DNA from: Planctomycetota bacterium
GTDB taxonomy: Bacteria; Planctomycetota; Phycisphaerae; UBA1845; Fen-1342
Length of the DNA: 7,143 nt
Assembly: GCA_030616465.1 (NCBI GenBank)
Contig: JAUWXH010000094.1
Location: forward strand, 1-7,143
Direction of reading: 5' to 3'
The notes beneath the pieces are model-generated. The model saw only the letters and a program-made list of their open reading frames with translations, was not told where the DNA came from and ran no database searches. This document shows positions 1 through 6,723 of the stretch, piece after piece; within the stretch, counting starts at the first letter, position 1, and every line of letters starts with the position of its first letter. A program made the position numbers and the translations under genes.

Positions 1-499
<499 letters not shown>

Positions 500-544
500 T
501 CAGGGGCCCACGTTCAACCCCTGCTCCGAGCGGTCGAGACGCGC

Positions 545-576
545 GAGAAGAAAGGGCCGCCCGGTAGGTGCCGGCC
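545..576 (-). terminator. Weak hairpin plus pyrimidine-rich tail between the small membrane gene and mreB
   Basis: Read on the - strand, GGCCG (576-572) can pair with CGGCC (559-555), and an alternative CCGG/CCGG pairing is nested inside. The tail is CTTTCTTCTC. The T-run is interrupted and the loop is long, so this may be a leaky terminator or attenuator in the 113-bp gap before mreB, or nothing. Apart from it and the mreB ribosome-binding site I see no other element in the gap. Confidence 0.2.
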
Positions 577-591
577 GTCGTCCCCCTCGGA

Positions 592-768
592 TCAGCTCCC
601 GCCGAGGGGCACCAAGGTACCGAATAACACCTGAGCACGATACCCGACGTAGATCGCTGCCGCCAGGACGAACAGGAAGGCGACAACCATCAGGGCCGTG
701 TATATGTCGTTCTCGACACTAGGCCGAGCACTACGTCCTGGGCCGGGTGTGTCTAGCCTCGCCATCAT
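592..768 (-). CDS. Small single-pass membrane protein upstream of mreB
   Basis: This is a small protein of unknown function, 58 residues from the ATG at 768. A GTG nine bases earlier (777) and a second ATG (765) are equally possible starts, as no clear Shine-Dalgarno discriminates between them. The N-terminal stretch is polar and proline/arginine-rich. It is followed by ENDIYTALM, then one strong hydrophobic helix rich in Val, Phe, Leu and Ala ending near AIYVGYRAQ, and a short Gly-rich tail. It lies 27 bp (18 bp from the GTG) after the stop of the coiled-coil gene and 113 bp before mreB, on the same strand, which suggests co-transcription. I infer a role as an inner-membrane accessory of the shape machinery, from position only. 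I do not recognise a named family, and it has no resemblance to MreD, which has several membrane helices. Confidence 0.7.
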   Translation of the reverse strand: MMARLDTPGPGRSARPSVENDIYTALMVVAFLFVLAAAIYVGYRAQVLFGTLVPLGGS

Positions 769-795
769 CGCACCCACAAAACCGCTGTTCGCCCG

Positions 796-1665
796 CTACT
801 CCATCACCGGGTATCTAACCGAGTCGCCTTTCTGAACCTCGCCCTTCACGAGCGTGCTGAGTTTGCCGCCCGACTCCTTGGGACGCACCCGGTCGATCAC
901 CAAGTCCGCCAGATAGCCCCCGCCCTCGCGGTAGACCATGAAGACCATCCCCGGCACCACGCCCGAAGTCTCGCCGACGCTGATACTGGCGTAGTTCCCC
1001 TCCACCTGGACGATCTCGCCCTCGATGGGGCCCTTGACGGGGAGAGCAACCGGGACGGCGCCGGGGGTCTCCGGCTCGGCCGGGACCGGCCGACCCGCGA
1101 CCAGCCGCTGCTGCAACTCCACGGCCTGCTGCTCAGCCGCATAGAGCTTCTCCTGGATGTTGCGCACCTGATCGGTCAGGATCGTCACGTTGGTGGTCAG
1201 ATCGAGAACCCGACTGTTCAGCCGCGAATTGCGCGTCTGGAGGTCGATGTTCTGACCCAGCAGGTTCTGGTTCTGCTTCTGCAGCGCCTTCAGCTCCCCG
1301 GTGGTCACGCCCAGGATTTCCTGCAACTTGGTCCGACCGGCCTCGAACGCCAACGCTTCGTTCCGCGCCTTGGCCAGGTCGCTCGTGGCCCGGGCAAGAT
1401 CGTCCGCCAACTCCTGCCTATTCTTCTGCGTGTCGGCCAGGGTCCGCTGGATGTCCCTGATCTCCTGGTCCTTGAGGGTCAGCGCGGCTTGCATCGCGAA
1501 CTCGACGTTCTGGGCCTTCGAGATTGCGCCGTCGCGCAGCTCCTGGTAATCCTCGGCCAGGGCTTTCCAATTGTCCCACTGCGCCGCCGCGGCAATGAAC
1601 AGGCATGACACCGCGATCGCCAGGACCGCCGTCAGCACCACAAATACTTTGGTCATCGTGCTCAA
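796..1665 (-). CDS. Membrane-anchored coiled-coil protein with C-terminal beta domain, MreC-like architecture
   Basis: This 289-residue protein heads the operon that leads into mreB. Residues about 5-27 form a hydrophobic N-terminal anchor. Residues about 30-195 are a long charged and Gln-rich heptad-like coiled coil (for example IRDIQRTLADTQKNRQELAD). A Pro/Ala/Val linker follows (about 195-211). The C-terminal domain (212-289) is beta-rich, with glycine turns and the pattern IVQVEGNYASISVG, GVVPGMVFMVYR and VKGEVQKGDSV. Similar repeat-like beta domains are, as I recall, common in uncharacterised planctomycete envelope proteins. Anchor, coiled coil, then periplasmic beta domain is also the general layout of MreC, but I see only one beta domain and no MreC signature, so homology is not claimed. 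I chose the TTG at 1665 because AGGAG lies seven bases upstream of it; the ATG at 1656 would be 16 bases from that site. Function is unknown; a scaffold for MreB filaments is an inference. Confidence 0.88.
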   Translation of the reverse strand: MSTMTKVFVVLTAVLAIAVSCLFIAAAAQWDNWKALAEDYQELRDGAISKAQNVEFAMQAALTLKDQEIRDIQRTLADTQKNRQELADDLARATSDLAKARNEALAFEAGRTKLQEILGVTTGELKALQKQNQNLLGQNIDLQTRNSRLNSRVLDLTTNVTILTDQVRNIQEKLYAAEQQAVELQQRLVAGRPVPAEPETPGAVPVALPVKGPIEGEIVQVEGNYASISVGETSGVVPGMVFMVYREGGGYLADLVIDRVRPKESGGKLSTLVKGEVQKGDSVRYPVME

Positions 1666-1672
1666 GAGCAGA

Positions 1673-1677
1673 CTCCT
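1673..1677 (-). promoter_or_regulatory. Shine-Dalgarno AGGAG deciding the TTG start of the coiled-coil gene
   Basis: AGGAG on the - strand is separated by seven bases from TTG (1665-1663), ideal spacing, and by 16 bases from the first in-frame ATG (1656). This supports initiation at the rare codon TTG. Confidence 0.6.
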
Positions 1678-1771
1678 TCAGACCGCTTCGGAGTTTCCCT
1701 CGTCACTACACCGTGCGCCCGCATGACCCCCGTGCCCCACAGGAGCCCTGCCGCGCCGGCTCGATCGGCGG

Positions 1772-1799
1772 ATTGTAAGGCTCCCGCGCACGGTTGCAA
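1772..1799 (-). promoter_or_regulatory. Sigma70-type promoter for the leftward coiled-coil/mreB operon
   Basis: On the - strand, TTGCAA (1799-1794, four of six matches to TTGACA) and TACAAT (1777-1772, five of six matches to TATAAT) are separated by 16 bp. Transcription would begin near 1765, leaving a leader of about 100 nt before the TTG start at 1665. The -35 box sits at the centre of the 12-bp palindrome CGGTTGCAACCG, so a dimeric regulator bound there would block or modulate the promoter. This is the best promoter match I see in the window; it is a pattern match, not a mapped start. Confidence 0.5.
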
Positions 1800-1868
1800 C
1801 CGAAATTATGGCCAAGCTCCCCGGCAGCGGGATTCCCCCTTGACCGCCGATTTCGGTTGCCAGCAACC
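1791..1868. repeat. Cluster of GGTTGC/GCAACC inverted repeats in the divergent intergenic region
   Basis: Three symmetric relations occur here. A perfect palindrome CGGTTGCAACCG lies at 1791-1802. An inverted repeat GGTTGC-CA-GCAACC lies at 1855-1868. An 11-bp inverted pair, GCAACCGAAAT (1796-1806) and ATTTCGGTTGC (1850-1860), is separated by 43 bp and links the two sites. Four copies of the same 6-bp half-site in 78 bp, between divergent operons, suit a regulator binding two operators. If transcribed toward phoH, the 11-bp arms could instead form a long-range RNA stem that competes with the 1855-1868 hairpin. Confidence 0.5.
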
Positions 1869-1893
1869 CATTAACGCGGATAGCCTACCAGGT

Positions 1894-2898
1894 ATGGAAC
1901 TCTCTGTCACACTGCTGGAGCCGCAAAAGCGGGCCGAGCTGTTCGGACCGAGCGACCGGTACCTGCGGCAGATCCGGGACGCACTCGGGGTGCGCGTGCA
2001 GGCCCGCAACGCGCTGGTGCGTGTGTTGGGGGAGCCGGGGGATGTGGCCAAGGCGGCCGCCGTCATCGAGCGGCTCCAGCAACTGCTCCAACAACGCGAA
2101 TTCCTGGATGACCAGACGGTGGAGGCGGTTATCGCCGAGGCCGACCGCCCGCCGGCCACCCACGACGCCGACGCCGTCCCCGTCTTTGCCCCCGACCCGG
2201 TGCGACCCAAGACCGACGGCCAACGCCAATACCTGCGCGCCATACTGGAGAAGGACCTGGTCCTCTGCTTGGGGCCGGCCGGCACCGGCAAGACCTACCT
2301 GGCGGTGGCCGTCGCCGTCCATCTGCTCAAAACCGCCCGGACCAAGCGGATCGTGCTGGTGCGCCCCGCCGTCGAGGCCGGCGAACGTCTCGGCTTCCTC
2401 CCCGGCGACCTACAGCAAAAGGTCAACCCCTATCTGCGCCCCCTGTTCGACGCCATGCACGATATGATGACCTTCGACCAGCTCAAGCGCTTCATGGTCA
2501 ACGACGTGATCGAGGTGATCCCGTTGGCGTACATGCGCGGGCGCACACTGAACAACGCGGTGGTGATTCTGGACGAGGCGCAGAACACGACGCCCTTGCA
2601 GATGCTCATGTTCCTGACGCGGCTGGGGCATCACAGCCGGATGATCGTGACCGGTGACGACAGCCAGGTCGATCTGGAGCCGGGCCAGCCCTCGGGCCTG
2701 ATCGACGCGGTCGACCGTCTGCGCGGGTGCCGGGACGTGCGGATCCTGCGGCTGAAAGAAATAGATATTGTTCGCCACCGGCTGGTGCAAGATATTGTGA
2801 CCCGTTACGCGGCGAGGCCGGCGCGGGCCGCGCAGGAACCGCTCGCGTCCGATAATAACCGCAAGCCCGAAGCGACCGAGGAAACCCAGCGCGAATAA
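1894..2898 (+). CDS. phoH: PhoH family P-loop ATPase
   Basis: This 334-residue cytoplasmic ATPase of the PhoH/YbeZ type is a family linked to RNA metabolism and found next to YbeY in many bacteria. The N-terminal part (about 17-62, LFGPSDRYLRQIRDALGVRV onward) resembles the KH-like domain of the family. Walker A is GPAGTGKT (127-134), followed by VLVRPAVEAGERLGFLPGD (154-172), the stretch IEVIPLAYMRGRTL (206-219), Walker B VVILDEAQN (223-231) and TGDDSQVDL (253-261), all canonical. The tail (about 308-334) is polar and probably disordered. The frame is open upstream to 1723, but I chose the ATG at 1894 because MELSVTLLEP is where family members begin and the length then fits; no good Shine-Dalgarno is visible. 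It is the first gene of the rightward phoH-pgpH-ybeY cluster. No convincing promoter was identified for this direction. The precise biochemical activity of the family is not settled. Confidence 0.95.
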   Translation: MELSVTLLEPQKRAELFGPSDRYLRQIRDALGVRVQARNALVRVLGEPGDVAKAAAVIERLQQLLQQREFLDDQTVEAVIAEADRPPATHDADAVPVFAPDPVRPKTDGQRQYLRAILEKDLVLCLGPAGTGKTYLAVAVAVHLLKTARTKRIVLVRPAVEAGERLGFLPGDLQQKVNPYLRPLFDAMHDMMTFDQLKRFMVNDVIEVIPLAYMRGRTLNNAVVILDEAQNTTPLQMLMFLTRLGHHSRMIVTGDDSQVDLEPGQPSGLIDAVDRLRGCRDVRILRLKEIDIVRHRLVQDIVTRYAARPARAAQEPLASDNNRKPEATEETQRE

Positions 2899-2948
2899 AG
2901 TCCACTGGGCCTTCAACGGGCCAACGCCAACAGCCGAGGCCAAACCGC

Positions 2949-5231
2949 ATGTGGCCGTTCGGTAAACAGACCGCACGACGCCGGGAAATCCGCCGGTCCA
3001 AGGCGGAACGCCGAGGCGCCTGGTATCGACGCTTGTCCGGGCGCATCCCGCTGTGGTCGTCAGCGCTAACGTTCGGGTCGGCGGTTGTGGCCGCCTTGAT
3101 CCTGAGCGCCGGCGGAGACGTGCTCGACATCCGCGCCGGTCAGACGCTGCCGCGAGCGATCACTTCACGCGTGGACTTCTCCGTCGAGGACGCCGAGCAA
3201 ACCGCCGAGAAGCGGGTCCGGGCCCGCGACAGCGCACCCATCTACTACCGCCTGGACGAGTCGCGGCTGGCCGACCTGCGTAATCGCCTCATGAGCGCGC
3301 TGGCGCTGGCCAAGGAGCACGCCGGCGAGCCCGAGGAACTCAAGGACAAAGCCGCCAAGATCAAGATCTTCCTGGACGAAGCGGGGCTGGCCGAGTTGCA
3401 GCGCCTGGCGGAGCTGCCCGACGCGCGCCGGTACCAGGACTCGGTGGACCGGGCGATGCGGGCCTTGGCCCGGCAGCCCCTGGTCCAAGCGGTTGACCTG
3501 GGTGGACGCACCGCCATCGAAGCGATCCTGATCGACCCGATCAACGAGCGTGAGCGATCGGTGGACCGCCCTTCGGACCTGCTCCACGCCAACGCTGTCG
3601 AAAACGGCAAAAAGGTGGCCGAGGCCGCCATGCTCGCGTTCCCAGGACCGCTACGCGACACGATTCGAAACTCGATTACGGCCGTTCTCGCCGGTGACAC
3701 GCCCGAAGAACCGCTCAATCCGCTCTACCGCTACGAACGCGACCGCTCGAGGGCGGCCGCCGACGAAGCCTACGCGAGCGTCCCGACACAGTTCCTAACT
3801 TACCAGCAGGGAGCAATTCTCGCCAATCACGGCGTAGTGACCGAGAAGGAAGTGGAGCTGCTCGAGCACGAATGGGAGGAGTACCGCGGATGGGCCCAGG
3901 CCGCCGGCGAGCGCGGCTGGGGTGCCATGCTGGGCCGTAGCGTGCTCGTCTTCCTCGTGGTGATCGGCCTGGCCGTCTATATCGCCCGCTTCCAGCAGCC
4001 AAAGATGATGAGCAACCTGGTGCGGCAGAGCACCACCGCCTTGGTGTTGTTGGCGCTCCTGGCACTCGGGCGACTCGCCTTCGTCAACAGCGGCGCACCC
4101 CATCTGGCCGTCGGTTCCCAGGCCTTCGCCGCCGCCCTGCTCGGCATCATCTACGCCCACGGCTCGGTCTTCGCGATCACCGGAGCGTTGGCGGTGCTGA
4201 TGACGCTGGCCACGCAGCAGGGGGTAGGGTTCTGCGTCGTGCTCCTGGCGGTCTCCGGCGTGCTGCTGTTCGGCCTGCGGACGGTCCGCAATCGGGGCAA
4301 AATCGTGGGCGTGGGGGCGGCGGCCGGCCTGGTCGCCCTGGCCACCACCGTCGCCGTCGGACTCATCAACCACCAGACGCTCGCCTTCGTCTGGAAGCAG
4401 GGCTTGTGGGCGGCCGGGGCGACCCTGGCCGCCGGCTTCATCGTGGAAGGCATCCTCCCCGCCATCGAGCGCGCCTTCCGCCTCAGCACCGGCATGACGC
4501 TGCTGGAGTGGTGCGACGCCAGCAAGCGCCTGCTGCGCATGATGGCTGCCGACGCGCCGGGCACCTACAACCACAGCCTGCTGGTGGGGGCGTTGGCCGA
4601 GTCGGCGGCCGAAGCCGTCGGCGCCAACGGGTTGCGCGCCCGCGCCGGCGCCTACTATCACGATATCGGTAAGCTTAATAAACCTGAGTATTTTGTCGAG
4701 AACCAGCATCCCGCCGACACCCGACACGACCGCCTCTCGCCCGCCATGAGCCACCTGGTCATCATCGGCCACGTCAAGGACGGCACCGAGATGGCCAAGG
4801 AGTACGGGCTGCCGGCCAGCTTGCAGCCCTTCATCGCCGAGCACCACGGCACCACAATCATCGAGTACTTCTACCACGCCGCTAGCAAGGCGCGCAAGCC
4901 CGGCGACGCCGAGGTCTCCGACACCGAGTTCCGCTACGCCGGGCCCAAGCCGCAGAGCCGCGAGACGGCGATCGTGATGCTCTGCGACGGCGTGGAGGGG
5001 GCCGTGCGCGCCATGACCGAGCCCACCCCGGGCCGCATCGAGACGGTCGTCAGCCAGATCATCCGTAAGCGGCTGGCCGACGACCAGTTTGACGAGTGCG
5101 ACCTGACCTTCCGGGAGTTGGCGACCATCGAGCGCAGCCTGGTCAAGAGCCTGTGCAGCATCTACCACGCGCGGATCGTTTACCCGGAGAAGGAGGAGGG
5201 CGCCAAGCCGGCTGAATCACGCGCATCCTGA
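2949..5231 (+). CDS. pgpH: 7TM-HD domain phosphodiesterase, PgpH type (c-di-AMP hydrolase family)
   Basis: This is a 760-residue inner-membrane protein. An N-terminal basic segment precedes one membrane helix (about 37-57). A large extracytoplasmic domain follows (about 58-320, the 7TMR-HDED type), including FSVEDAEQTAEKRVRARD and APIYYRLD. A bundle of hydrophobic helices spans about 328-495, and a cytoplasmic HD domain about 510-755. All expected metal ligands are present: H542 (in TYNHS), H571 and D572 (in YYHDIGK), H608 (in IIGHVKDG), H632 and H633 (in AEHHGT) and D680 (in MLCDGVEG). Characterised relatives (Listeria PgpH) hydrolyse cyclic di-AMP to pApA, so that activity is inferred here; no diadenylate cyclase lies in the window. 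A GAGG nine bases before the ATG supports the start. It lies 50 bp after phoH and 41 bp before ybeY, consistent with one transcript. Confidence 0.94.
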   Translation: MWPFGKQTARRREIRRSKAERRGAWYRRLSGRIPLWSSALTFGSAVVAALILSAGGDVLDIRAGQTLPRAITSRVDFSVEDAEQTAEKRVRARDSAPIYYRLDESRLADLRNRLMSALALAKEHAGEPEELKDKAAKIKIFLDEAGLAELQRLAELPDARRYQDSVDRAMRALARQPLVQAVDLGGRTAIEAILIDPINERERSVDRPSDLLHANAVENGKKVAEAAMLAFPGPLRDTIRNSITAVLAGDTPEEPLNPLYRYERDRSRAAADEAYASVPTQFLTYQQGAILANHGVVTEKEVELLEHEWEEYRGWAQAAGERGWGAMLGRSVLVFLVVIGLAVYIARFQQPKMMSNLVRQSTTALVLLALLALGRLAFVNSGAPHLAVGSQAFAAALLGIIYAHGSVFAITGALAVLMTLATQQGVGFCVVLLAVSGVLLFGLRTVRNRGKIVGVGAAAGLVALATTVAVGLINHQTLAFVWKQGLWAAGATLAAGFIVEGILPAIERAFRLSTGMTLLEWCDASKRLLRMMAADAPGTYNHSLLVGALAESAAEAVGANGLRARAGAYYHDIGKLNKPEYFVENQHPADTRHDRLSPAMSHLVIIGHVKDGTEMAKEYGLPASLQPFIAEHHGTTIIEYFYHAASKARKPGDAEVSDTEFRYAGPKPQSRETAIVMLCDGVEGAVRAMTEPTPGRIETVVSQIIRKRLADDQFDECDLTFRELATIERSLVKSLCSIYHARIVYPEKEEGAKPAESRAS

Positions 5232-5237
5232 ACCGTA

Positions 5238-5260
5238 GCGGCCGGCGGCTCGCCGGCTGT
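5238..5260 (+). repeat. GC-rich intercistronic hairpin between pgpH and ybeY
   Basis: GCCGGCG (5241-5247) and CGCCGGC (5251-5257) form a perfect 7-bp stem with a GCT loop, extendable by three pairs including two G-U wobbles. It starts seven bases after the pgpH stop and ends 12 bases before the ybeY ATG. No T-run follows, so it is not a classic terminator. A role in mRNA stability or in limiting access to the ybeY start, which lacks a Shine-Dalgarno, is inference. Confidence 0.45.
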
Positions 5261-5272
5261 AGACGCCCGAAC

Positions 5273-5851
5273 ATGCACGCAACCGCAGAAAGCCCACTCG
5301 CGAAGCCCCTGCAAATCCGCATTGCCTGGCGCCTGCGAAAAGCCCACTTCGGTGGCACCGCCGTCTCGGCCGTGAGAGAACTGCTCCGTCGCGTCGCAAC
5401 GCATACCGCACACGCCGAGGGATTCACCAGCGGCTACCTCTCGGTCGCGGTCGTTGGCACGCGCGCCATGACGACGCTCCACTGCCGCTACAGGGGGATC
5501 GGCCAACCGACCGACGTCCTGAGTTTCGACCTCGGCACCGACCGGCAGCGCGGCCTTCTCGACGCCGAGATCATCCTCTGCGCCGACCTCGCCCGAAGGG
5601 TTGCCGCGGCCGGGTGGCACGGTCTGACGCAGCCAGGCCGTGGTTCTTCCAGGGCGCGCTCGTCCAAGCGCCTGGTGCGCGGATCCCTCGCCGCCGCCCA
5701 CGCTGAACTCGCCCTGTACCTGGTGCACGGCATTCTGCACCTGGCTGGGTACGACGACGACACTACCGCCGCCGCGCGCCGGATGCACGCCCGCGAGGAC
5801 GAGCTGCTCACCCAGTTCGGCCTGGGCCCGGTCTTTGACGCGGGCGCATAG
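5273..5851 (+). CDS. ybeY: Endoribonuclease YbeY, 16S rRNA maturation factor, with insertion
   Basis: This is a metal-dependent endoribonuclease of the YbeY family, acting in rRNA 3' end maturation and ribosome quality control. It has 192 residues, against about 150-165 usually. The substrate-side motif LHCRYRGIGQPTDVLSFDLG (69-88) matches the family pattern, with the conserved Arg and the TDVLSF core, and DAEIILCADLARR (97-109) follows. The metal motif is HGILHLAGYDD (152-162). The first two histidines are H152 and H156, but the third position of H-x3-H-x5-H is D162. Between helix residues about 114 and 139 there is an extra basic, Ser/Arg-rich stretch (for example RGSSRARSSKRLVRG) that accounts for most of the added length. 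The ATG at 5273 has no evident Shine-Dalgarno; it lies 41 bp after pgpH, so translation may depend on the upstream gene. Identity is secure; the effect of the Asp and the insertion is unknown. Confidence 0.92.
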   Translation: MHATAESPLAKPLQIRIAWRLRKAHFGGTAVSAVRELLRRVATHTAHAEGFTSGYLSVAVVGTRAMTTLHCRYRGIGQPTDVLSFDLGTDRQRGLLDAEIILCADLARRVAAAGWHGLTQPGRGSSRARSSKRLVRGSLAAAHAELALYLVHGILHLAGYDDDTTAAARRMHAREDELLTQFGLGPVFDAGA

Positions 5852-5870
5852 CGGCCGTTACGGCTGTGCG
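5845..5870. terminator. Hairpin spanning the stop codons of convergent ybeY and the lolA-like gene
   Basis: CGCATAGC (5845-5852) pairs with GCTGTGCG (5863-5870), with one G-U pair in the + strand RNA. It encloses a GGC bulge, a CG/CG pair and a TTA loop; a GCCG-TTA-CGGC alternative (5854-5864) competes. The structure includes both stop codons. Neither strand shows a T-run after it, so intrinsic termination is uncertain, but it is the only hairpin found where the two transcripts converge. Confidence 0.3.
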
Positions 5871-6583
5871 GCGGTCTGGTCGATCACCTGCACGCCTTCC
5901 GGCGCCTTGAAGACGAAGCGCTGCGGATCGATCTTTACGTCGAACTTGATGTCGCTATATGTCATGGTGGTCATTGGCTTGCCGGCCTGGTCGGAGGCGA
6001 CAAACTTCAGAAGCACGCCGTCGTCCTGGAGGAAGTAGTAGACCTTCTTGGACGCTCCCGTCGGTTGGGCCTGCTTGGGCGTCGCCTCAATCACGAACAC
6101 CTTCTTGCCGTCAACGGTCTCCTCCGGCAGGAGCTTGAGCGTATAGTCCTCGCGGAGGGATTTGAACGTGGCCTCCGGGTCGCCCACGCTCTGCGGATCC
6201 ACCTTCGTTTTCACCGCCATCTTCCGACCCATCATCTCCGACAGCGCGTACGCATAGGTCCCGTCGCTGACCGTCGTGACCTTCGCCTCTGTTTTCGTTT
6301 CCTGATCGCCGACTTTTTGCACCGTGGAGCTGGTCATTTCTAAGTGGAAGAGCAACTGGTCACCCTTTTTCATCACCTCCTGACTGCCCTCGGTCTTGCT
6401 CTCCGCGGTGAAGCCGGGCTGCTCCATCTTCATGACCATCGTGAATTTGGCCGTCATGGACTTATGCTTCTTCCACGCCGCGGTCAGCTTCTTCTCAACC
6501 TTCTCCAGCTCGTCGGCAACCGCGACGGGCAGCGTCCAACCCAGGACCAAACCCGCCATCAATACCAGTCTCATACGCTTCAT
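5858..6583 (-). CDS. Secreted LolA-like outer-membrane lipoprotein carrier family protein
   Basis: This 241-residue exported protein resembles the LolA/LolB-like fold family, in which an open beta-barrel chaperones lipoproteins or other lipids across the periplasm. Residues 1-23 are a typical Sec signal peptide (MKRMRLVLMAGLVLGWTLPV, then AVA before DEL), with cleavage likely after A23. There is no lipobox cysteine, so the protein should be soluble in the periplasm. The mature part starts with a helix (LEKVEKKLTAAWKKHKSMTAKF), followed by alternating beta strands. It ends with FKAPEGVQVID (225-235), which resembles the LolA C-terminal motif. The ATG at 6583 is supported by GGAG nine bases upstream. 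The frame is open further upstream, but that stretch is Pro/Arg-rich and unlike a signal peptide. The gene converges on ybeY with six bases between stop codons. Sequence is divergent from E. coli LolA, so the cargo is unknown. Confidence 0.82.
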   Translation of the reverse strand: MKRMRLVLMAGLVLGWTLPVAVADELEKVEKKLTAAWKKHKSMTAKFTMVMKMEQPGFTAESKTEGSQEVMKKGDQLLFHLEMTSSTVQKVGDQETKTEAKVTTVSDGTYAYALSEMMGRKMAVKTKVDPQSVGDPEATFKSLREDYTLKLLPEETVDGKKVFVIEATPKQAQPTGASKKVYYFLQDDGVLLKFVASDQAGKPMTTMTYSDIKFDVKIDPQRFVFKAPEGVQVIDQTAAQP

Positions 6584-6636
6584 CGTGCTATTCTCCTTCG
6601 CCGCTGGCTTGGGGCGCAACCGACGCGGCCGCACAC
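6580..6636 (-). CDS. Possible 18-codon leader ORF overlapping the lolA-like start
   Basis: A GTG at 6636, preceded at nine bases by a perfect AAGGAG (6651-6646), opens a frame encoding VCGRVGCAPSQRRRRIAR. It ends at a TGA that overlaps the ATG of the lolA-like gene as ATGA. An earlier in-frame GTG (6642) is also possible. The overlap is the classic arrangement for translational coupling, and the run of four arginines could slow ribosomes. The coding potential of so short a frame cannot be judged from one sequence, and the Arg run partly reflects the GGAG of the downstream Shine-Dalgarno. This is a speculative call. Confidence 0.22.
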   Translation of the reverse strand: MCGRVGCAPSQRRRRIAR

Positions 6637-6723
6637 TGACACCAACTCCTTGTAGTCGTCGGCCGTCTCCCGCGTGGGCCATTCAGGCCCGCCGAACGGA
6701 TGGAGCGGCCGACGCGCGGCCCG

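Noticed and set aside
1840..1874. Possible rightward promoter with TTGACC as -35 before phoH
   Set aside because: TTGACC (1840-1845) is a good -35 match, but the nearest AT-rich -10-like stretch (around CATTAA at 1869) gives a 23-bp spacer, too long for sigma70.
1723..1893. 57-codon in-frame N-terminal extension of PhoH
   Set aside because: The extension is low-complexity Pro/Ala/Arg-rich, covers the promoter and inverted repeats of the divergent operon, and PhoH family members begin at about the ATG at 1894.
2899..2948. GGCC repeats in the phoH-pgpH gap as a hairpin
   Set aside because: Only a 4-bp stem can form with mismatches beyond it, no more than expected in GC-rich DNA.
3795..5168. 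457-codon open frame antisense to pgpH
   Set aside because: The composition (Gly, His, Asp, Gln, Ala-rich, no motifs) is typical of the mirror frame of a GC-rich gene, and the + strand here encodes a complete PgpH with all catalytic residues.
6584..6682. Upstream extension of the lolA-like protein
   Set aside because: The extra residues are Arg/Pro-rich and would bury the clear Sec signal peptide; the ATG at 6583 has a well-spaced GGAG.
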